NCBI GenBank assembly: GCA_002007465.1
Contig: LNAC01000031.1
Coordinates: forward strand, 3,055,705 to 3,119,704
DNA length: 64,000 nt
From: Ailurus styani
Lineage: Eukaryota > Chordata > Mammalia > Carnivora > Ailuridae
Direction of reading: 5' to 3'
Shown: positions 58,512-64,000 of the stretch, in pieces
Position numbering within the stretch: position 1 is the stretch's first letter
How the letters are laid out: each line of letters starts with the position of its first letter
Position numbers and translations under genes: made by a program
Notes under the pieces: model-generated
Told to the model about the DNA's origin: nothing
Seen by the model: only the letters and a program-made list of their open reading frames with translations
Database searches by the model: none

Positions 58512-59810
58512 AAAATGAATGCTCCTAAGTCTGTTCCAACTTTGTTCCTAACAACTTTAGTGTGGGTCTCTCACTTCAAACGGTCACGAGAAATTTACCA
58601 CCTAATTCTTTTAAGAGCACAAGACATTTAAACTTTCTCTCACTTTAACATCATCGAGCAAACCAAAATTTCAGTTTAAAAATTCTAAAGGATTTCTTAT
58701 TTCATCATGCATGAATTTCTGTTAAGTTAAACTTTAACCAAAAATTCAAACAATCTTAATGAGACAAGTCTCAAAATTTAGGAGATTGTATAAAAATGTT
58801 GTACCTCGTCAATTTTACAATGACTTCTTTCACATTTTAACAATTCAAAATCACGATGAGACTTTCAAAGGAGGGTATGTCCTGGTTTATTTGATAATGC
58901 TTTCTTTCCTTGCAGATACATAAATTCCTTTACATAAATTTTCCTTGCAGATACATAAATTAATAGTTAAATTTATAATCCACAGCATCTTAGATTTAAT
59001 CAAATATAGTTTTAAACATCTTTATATTTCCCTATTTTTTTTTATTTCCCTATTCTTTTTACAAGAAAAGTTTATTTCAAAAATAAAACCCTAGCCTCAC
59101 AATCTCAGTAGAGAAAAGAAGTACCTGAGAGTTTCTTTGCAGTTTACTTTGTAGGCCCTAGTACATTTCAACACTTTATTATTTCAGATCAGGCAACAGG
59201 AATTTCACAACTTGGGTTTTTCTAGCCAATTAAGTATATCTTTCTGTAAAATAGGTGGAAAGAGATTCCATTAACAGCATAATGTATACTTTTGATGTTA
59301 AGCATGTAACTACAAAACAATGTTTTCCAAGTAATTCAATTAAAAAGAGAAAAAATTTCAAGATGATAGTCTTTGTTTTGCTTTAGATAAAACTTGGCTT
59401 TTAAGTTTCTTTCCAAATGTTTCCAAAAACAACAAAACATTGATGACAAACCTATGCTAAATAAAAACTATATATTTGAGGTGGCTTAAATTAAGTGAAG
59501 TCACTTGCATTAAAAATTAAATAAGAACAATTTAACATGTTTTAGCAATAGAAGCTTACAAGACCTTACTAAACAATTTTCTATGATTGGTTGTGTAAAA
59601 TTTACATCTTTAACAAGCATGTATACATAGCTCTGCTCTAAAATACTCAAGTAAAAAAGCTTTGGAAACCACGTCTCTCTGGAAAGTGGCATCCATCTGG
59701 GGCTAGGCAAATGAGGTGGAATTTTACCCCCACTTAGGTACAATTACTGTTATAATTCTGCACTGAAAAGTGGAATAATAGAAATAGTTACTTTAAAAAT
59801 CAAAATACTG
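58512..59810. other. 1.3 kb without recognised elements
   Basis: AT-rich apart from the 22-bp duplication at 58905-58961. Nothing else assigned. Confidence 0.45.
58905..58961. repeat. 22-bp direct duplication, 35-bp period
   Basis: 'tttccttgcagatacataaatt' copies lie at 58905-58926 and 58940-58961 and are identical. A local slippage-type duplication. Confidence 0.95.
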
Positions 59811-59812
59811 CA

Positions 59813-60002
59813 GGGGCACTGGGGTGGCTTAGTCCGTTGAGCATCCAAGTTTTGATTTTGGCTCAGGTTGTGATCTCAGGGTGGTGAGATCAAGCCCAGC
59901 GTTGGGCTCCCAGCTCAGTGGGGAGTCTGTTTGAGATTCTTTCTCCCCCTCCCTCTGTACCTCTCCCCCCAAAATAAGTAAATAAATCTTTTTTTTTAAT
60001 TT
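59813..60002 (+). mobile_element. Can-SINE, old variant
   Basis: Head 'ggggcactggggtggcttag' with a divergent internal segment ('ccaagttttgattttggctc'), followed by CT-rich sequence and the A/T-rich tail. Points to an older subfamily. Confidence 0.9.
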
Positions 60003-60625
60003 TTAAAGATAAGATCATGTTAAAGAGATTGTGATCCTATGAAGAGTAGAAAAGACTGCCCAGATGCTCACATCTCTTCTCCTCTATTTCATAACATTCT
60101 TTTATTAAGACTCCCCATAAAGGGCCATGAAGTATAAATGCTGTCTTCTTTTTAAAGTATTAATAATAAACTCATTTGGTTTCACTGCTGCATTCCTTTA
60201 GAGTTTTAGGATATGAAATAAATAGGTAGAGGTATTTTTGAACTTACAAAATGTGAAAAGAATATTAGAGTATGTAGTTTTAGACATGCTGAGTTTGAGA
60301 TGGTGGTAGGATATGCAAAAGGAGAGAAAGTAAGGAGAATACAAAAGAGAAAGACAATATAGCAAGAAGGATACATGGATATGGTAAGTAAATAATTTCA
60401 GTAAAATTATGAAGAGTCATAATACAAAGGGTAGAGGAATAAACAAAAGCAATGGATTTTACATCACTCTTTTTAGAGGTCGTCACCGAATTGAAAATAA
60501 GAAAATTAGGATGAGGGCAAAGAGTAAGCATTGTCAAGAAAAGGATTTCAGTTTTGGTTTTGGTTTCCAAGAGGGAATGGAATCTGCATCCTTATCTTTT
60601 GATTTGGTCTGTCAGTTAATCTGTC
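60003..60625. other. Mostly unrecognised
   Basis: A 'gacatgctgagtttgagatg' patch at about 60284 hints at antisense L2. Otherwise nothing assigned. Confidence 0.4.
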
Positions 60626-60629
60626 TTTC

Positions 60630-61260
60630 AGAAATCACATGATAAAACAGTTTCTATGTGTCAGGCCCCCAAGTCCTTCAAGCTCTCTGATGGAAGTTGG
60701 AACACGCACAAAGAAAGAAATGGTAATGGAAAAAGAGAGTCAAACAAGTGGAATAAACAAAAGTGCAAAAATAACCCAGCCTTTTAGGGGAAGTGCGAGC
60801 ACCTGGGGTGGCTGAAGCAAGGAGTAAGCGCTCTAGATGAATAAGCAGGTGGAGAGACCAGACTAGGGAGTAACTCAGCCACAATGAAAATGGCTGCACT
60901 TGGGGCACCTGGGTAGTTCAGTCACTTAGGCGTCTGCCTTCAGCTCAGGTCATGGTCCCAGGGTCCTGGGATCAAGTCCCATATTGGGCTTCCTGCTGGG
61001 TGGGGAGTCTGTCTCTGCCTCCCCCTCTGCCCCCTCTCCTAGTTCATGCTTGTTCTCTCACTCTATCTCAAATAAATAAATAAAAACTTTTAAAAAAATG
61101 GCTGCACTACATTCTCAGGATCAGGGTGAGCCCTTAAATAGTTTTAAATAAGGAATGACATGACCAGGCCTGTACTTTTTAATGGCTTTGCCAAAAGATT
61201 GTAGGAAAGACTGGAGAAGACAGAAAGCAGAAATACCAGTTAGGAAATTATCACACTCCC
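60630..61260 (-). repeat. L2 LINE antisense, split by a SINE
   Basis: 'gaataaacaaaagtgcaaaa', 'ggggtggctgaagcaaggag' before the SINE, and 'aaggaatgacatgaccaggc' then 'gattgtaggaaagactggag' after it follow antisense L2 order. Confidence 0.6.
60901..61094 (+). mobile_element. Can-SINE inside L2
   Basis: Head 'ggggcacctgggtagttcag', CT segment and A tail. Perfect 14-bp TSD 'aaaatggctgcact' at 60887-60900 and 61095-61108. Confidence 0.96.
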
Positions 61261-61548
61261 CCTCATGCAAACTAATGAATGCCTTAATTTGCCTTGGGAG
61301 GAGTTTTTTTCCAGTCAGAACTTCATAAGCTTGCTTTAGCCAATCATGGTCACTTCCTTACTTTCTATAATTCAATTTGGATATGTAAAGAAACTGGACC
61401 TAGCCATACCAAACTAGCCCCTTGAGCCAGATTCATTAACTTTAAAGAATGTGATGAAGCAGGCAGAGAATGCACAAACACAAGTCATTTTGAAAACTGC
61501 TTTAGGTAGACCCAGAATCCTATCCATGCATTTCAATTCAATTCAGTA
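61261..61548. other. No recognisable feature
   Basis: Nothing assigned. Confidence 0.4.
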
Positions 61549-61549
61549 A

Positions 61550-62460
61550 CAATATATATACTAGGTTCTGTATGGCTATAACTTAGAGCATAGGGTGGTA
61601 AAGGAGTGGTAAAAGATAAATGAGAGTTTGCACAGACGTTTGTAATGAATTTGGACTTCAGCCCAAGGGAAGCACGACCCGCTAAAAGGGTTTTAAGAAG
61701 AATGACCTCATCAGATTCTCATTTCACTATATAGCAAACTGATTAGAACTGGGAAACCTACAGAGAGAGAATCAATTCAGATATTTTTGGCATAAGCCAA
61801 GAGAGAGATCACCTCTCTAGCCTAAACTGGCAGTAATGGAGATTAAAGGGTATGCATATTCTAGAAAATATTTAGAAGGTAGAGGTAAGCAGGCTTTTGT
61901 GACTGATAGGAAATGAAGGAGTCAAAAGAGTCTAGGAGATGCCCAGATTTCTGACTTGGCCAGAAGAGTTGACATGTTCAATATGACAGGAAATGCAGGA
62001 GTGGAGCAGGTTGGGAGTGATGAAAAGAGGGTGAACTCAGTTATGATCATTTTGAGATTGTAATGCCTGTGGAACATCAATGAGGAAAAAATTCCAGCAG
62101 GTGATCTGATATTTGTGTCAAACATTTGGGAGGGTTCTGGACTGAAGATAATGATTTTGGAGTAAGCATGGAGGTGGTAACTGGTACCATGACATCAGTG
62201 AATGAGGTTATACAGGAAGAGTATAGAGAATTAAAAGAAAAAGGAACATAAGAAGATTAAAGAAAGGAAAAGGCAGAAGGAAGGGAAAAGGAGACAAAGA
62301 ATAAGCAACCATATAGGAGGGAAATCAAAAGAACATGGTATCAAGAAAATGAAGTATTTTGAAAAAGGTCGAAATAGTCAACAGTGTCAAATGCTACTGA
62401 AAGGCAAAGTAAATAAGGATTGAAAAGTGTCCACTGGACTCTACTTATAGATACTTAGGC
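61550..62460 (-). repeat. Probable L2 LINE internal region, antisense
   Basis: Purine-rich sequence with an ordered series: 'gtaatgaatttggacttcag', 'agaatgacctcatcagattc', 'aggagtcaaaagagtctagg', 'agttatgatcattttgagat', then 'agtgtcaaatgctactgaaa'. This resembles antisense L2. Possibly continuous with the 60.6 kb fragment. Confidence 0.55.
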
Positions 62461-62516
62461 TAATTGAACTTGTCCCATAGCTTGCTGATGTTCTGCTTGT
62501 TTCTTTTTATTCTCTC

Positions 62517-62560
62517 ATTTCTCTGTTTTTTCTCTGTTTTTCTCTGTTTTCTCTGTTTTG
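62517..62560. repeat. (TTTCTCTG)n tandem repeat
   Basis: Four to five imperfect copies of an 8-11 bp unit 'tttctctgtttt', directly abutting the SINE TSD. Confidence 0.9.
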
Positions 62561-62573
62561 AAATACAGTTTCA

Positions 62574-62742
62574 GGGCACCTGGGTGGCCCAATCTGTTAA
62601 GTGACTGCCTTTGGCTCAGGTCATGATCTCGGAGTCCTGGGATTGAGCCCCGTGTCGGGCTCTCTGCTAAGCGGGGAGTCTGTTTCTCCCTCTCACTCTC
62701 CCTCTATGCTCTCTCTCTTGAATAATTAAAACCTTTTTTTAA
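62574..62742 (+). mobile_element. Can-SINE
   Basis: Head 'gggcacctgggtggcccaat', CT segment and a short tail. The 13-bp TSD has two mismatches, 'aaatacagtttca' (62561-62573) against 'aaatgcagcttca' (62743-62755). Confidence 0.94.
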
Positions 62743-62755
62743 AAATGCAGCTTCA

Positions 62756-63062
62756 ATACTTTTAATGTTGACAAGCAATTATAAATTAGATAATATCTAT
62801 TAAGAATTCTTGGATAGTTAAAAATATTTGTAAATATAAAAATGTTATAAAAAATTAAGCAAACTAGGATTTTTCTCTTAAATTTTTATAGTTTTTGTCA
62901 GACCTCAATTATAAAAGAAGTTGTGAAGTAGCCATTAGGAGAGTTCTTCTCACAATTACTCATAGTTAGCCTTTTAAAAATTTTTTAATATAAACACTCT
63001 TCTAAACACTATGATAGGTAGAAGTGTTACAACACTCTTCTATTTCACACTTCCCTGAAATT
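62756..63062. other. No recognisable feature
   Basis: AT-rich. Nothing assigned. Confidence 0.45.
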
Positions 63063-63178
63063 TCAAGGAAGGAGGGAAGGAAGGAAGCAAGGAAGGAAGG
63101 GAGGGAGGGAGGGAGGCAGAGAGGAAAGACAGTTGGGAGGGAGGGAAGGATAAAAGGAGGAAAGGAGGAAATAAATAT
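63063..63178. repeat. (GGAA)n/(GGGA)n purine-rich simple repeat
   Basis: About 115 bp, nearly all purine on the plus strand, grading from GGAA to GGGA to GGAGGAAA units. A frame rich in Lys/Glu/Gly here is an artefact. Confidence 0.95.
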
Positions 63179-64000
63179 AGCAGGTTCAAATTCTTTTAAA
63201 AAAATATATAAGTAAGTATCATTCTGTGACTAAGTACTAAATTTTTTGAATACTAAATAATATTTTAAAACATTTTCCTTTAGAGTGACTTCTTAGCAAT
63301 CTAGCACTTGACTGTTAGACAAGCACTAAGCTTTGGGTTAAGAGTAGCTCACCACAAGAGCAAGAATGCCAGACAAGCACTTGTAATGTTGTGTGCAGTT
63401 CAGCTCACAAAAAGGGGTGAAAGGCAATACCCCAAATCAGAGTGGTGGGCAAGGGTGAGGAGTGTAGCAAACACAGTCTAAGCATAAAGCCAAGTTGGCT
63501 AAAGGGTCTAGAAAAACAGCCAAATTGGTAACCAAACCCAAAGCTGAGCTCTCAAGTCAGAATGAGAACCAAGTCAGGCATGAAGAAGGCATAATCTGAA
63601 GACTTGTATACAACATGGGCAAGCCTGGCCTTCCCTCCTCCCTTTGTGAAGAGAAATGGTCTTTTCCCCTGTCCACAGGCAAGTCCAAAATGGGCAGCAC
63701 ATGTGCGTAACTTATATGTTATGATCCTACAATCTAGTTGCTCGTCCACCTACTTCAGAAAGGAAATTCAAATTTTACACACTTAAGCACAATGTTATGT
63801 TTATGTATATCTTCATTTTAAGGAAAAGATATCAAAACTATTAAACCACTGAGTTGTGCTCTAAAGTCATAATACAAGTCAAAGTTGAATCACAGTATAA
63901 GATCCATTTCCTCACTCCTAGCATCATTACATCTGCCCGTTATGCTATTTCCCATCAAAGTGATTTAAAGGTATTCTTTTTTCCCCTAATGCTATGTTCC
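63179..64000. other. No recognised elements
   Basis: The block about 63300-63700 is slightly GC-richer, with several 'caagc' motifs, and could be an old interspersed repeat. I cannot assign it. Confidence 0.4.

Overview
This is 64 kb of AT-rich mammalian nuclear DNA from a carnivore. The signature is a set of 28 tRNA-Lys-derived Can-SINE (SINEC) copies. Each has a head like 'gcgcctgggtggctcag', a (CT)n stretch and an AAATAAATAAAATCTTT tail. They sit beside carnivore-type L1 3' ends. The commonest SINE variant ('gtgggttaaagcctctgcc') suggests a caniform, most likely a mustelid. The genus is not resolvable from this window.

I find no functional protein-coding gene, exon set, RNA gene or CpG island. 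All open frames are short and most lie inside repeats. The window reads as intergenic or deep intronic DNA built from layered retroelements.

Layout. 0-9 kb: L2, L1 and a retroviral reverse-transcriptase relic split by an L1, then SINEs. 9-18 kb: L2, MIR and SINEs, including an L2 interrupted by two SINEs. 18-24 kb: an unexplained imperfect inverted repeat, two probable solo LTRs, a 22-bp minisatellite and an L1 3' end. 24-31 kb: MIRs, old L1 pieces and SINEs. 31-33.4 kb: a processed pseudogene of microsomal cytochrome b5 (CYB5A), broken by an L1 that may carry a 3' transduction and by a SINE. 34-45 kb: well-preserved L2s, DNA-transposon relics inside an L1, an inverted SINE pair, a GAAA microsatellite, and an L1 with a GC/GT/CA tract. 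45-56 kb: long unrecognised stretches, an MLT1-type LTR and L2. 56-64 kb: a cluster of five SINEs (two inserted serially at one site), antisense L2, and pyrimidine- and purine-rich simple repeats.

The elements do not work together as a system. What the window offers is a layered insertion history that can be ordered from nesting and target-site duplications (TSDs). I found no evidence of an undescribed functional system. The most informative objects are the CYB5A pseudogene with its nested insertions and the 19.5-19.8 kb inverted repeat. Family names rest on remembered consensus patterns, not on a search.
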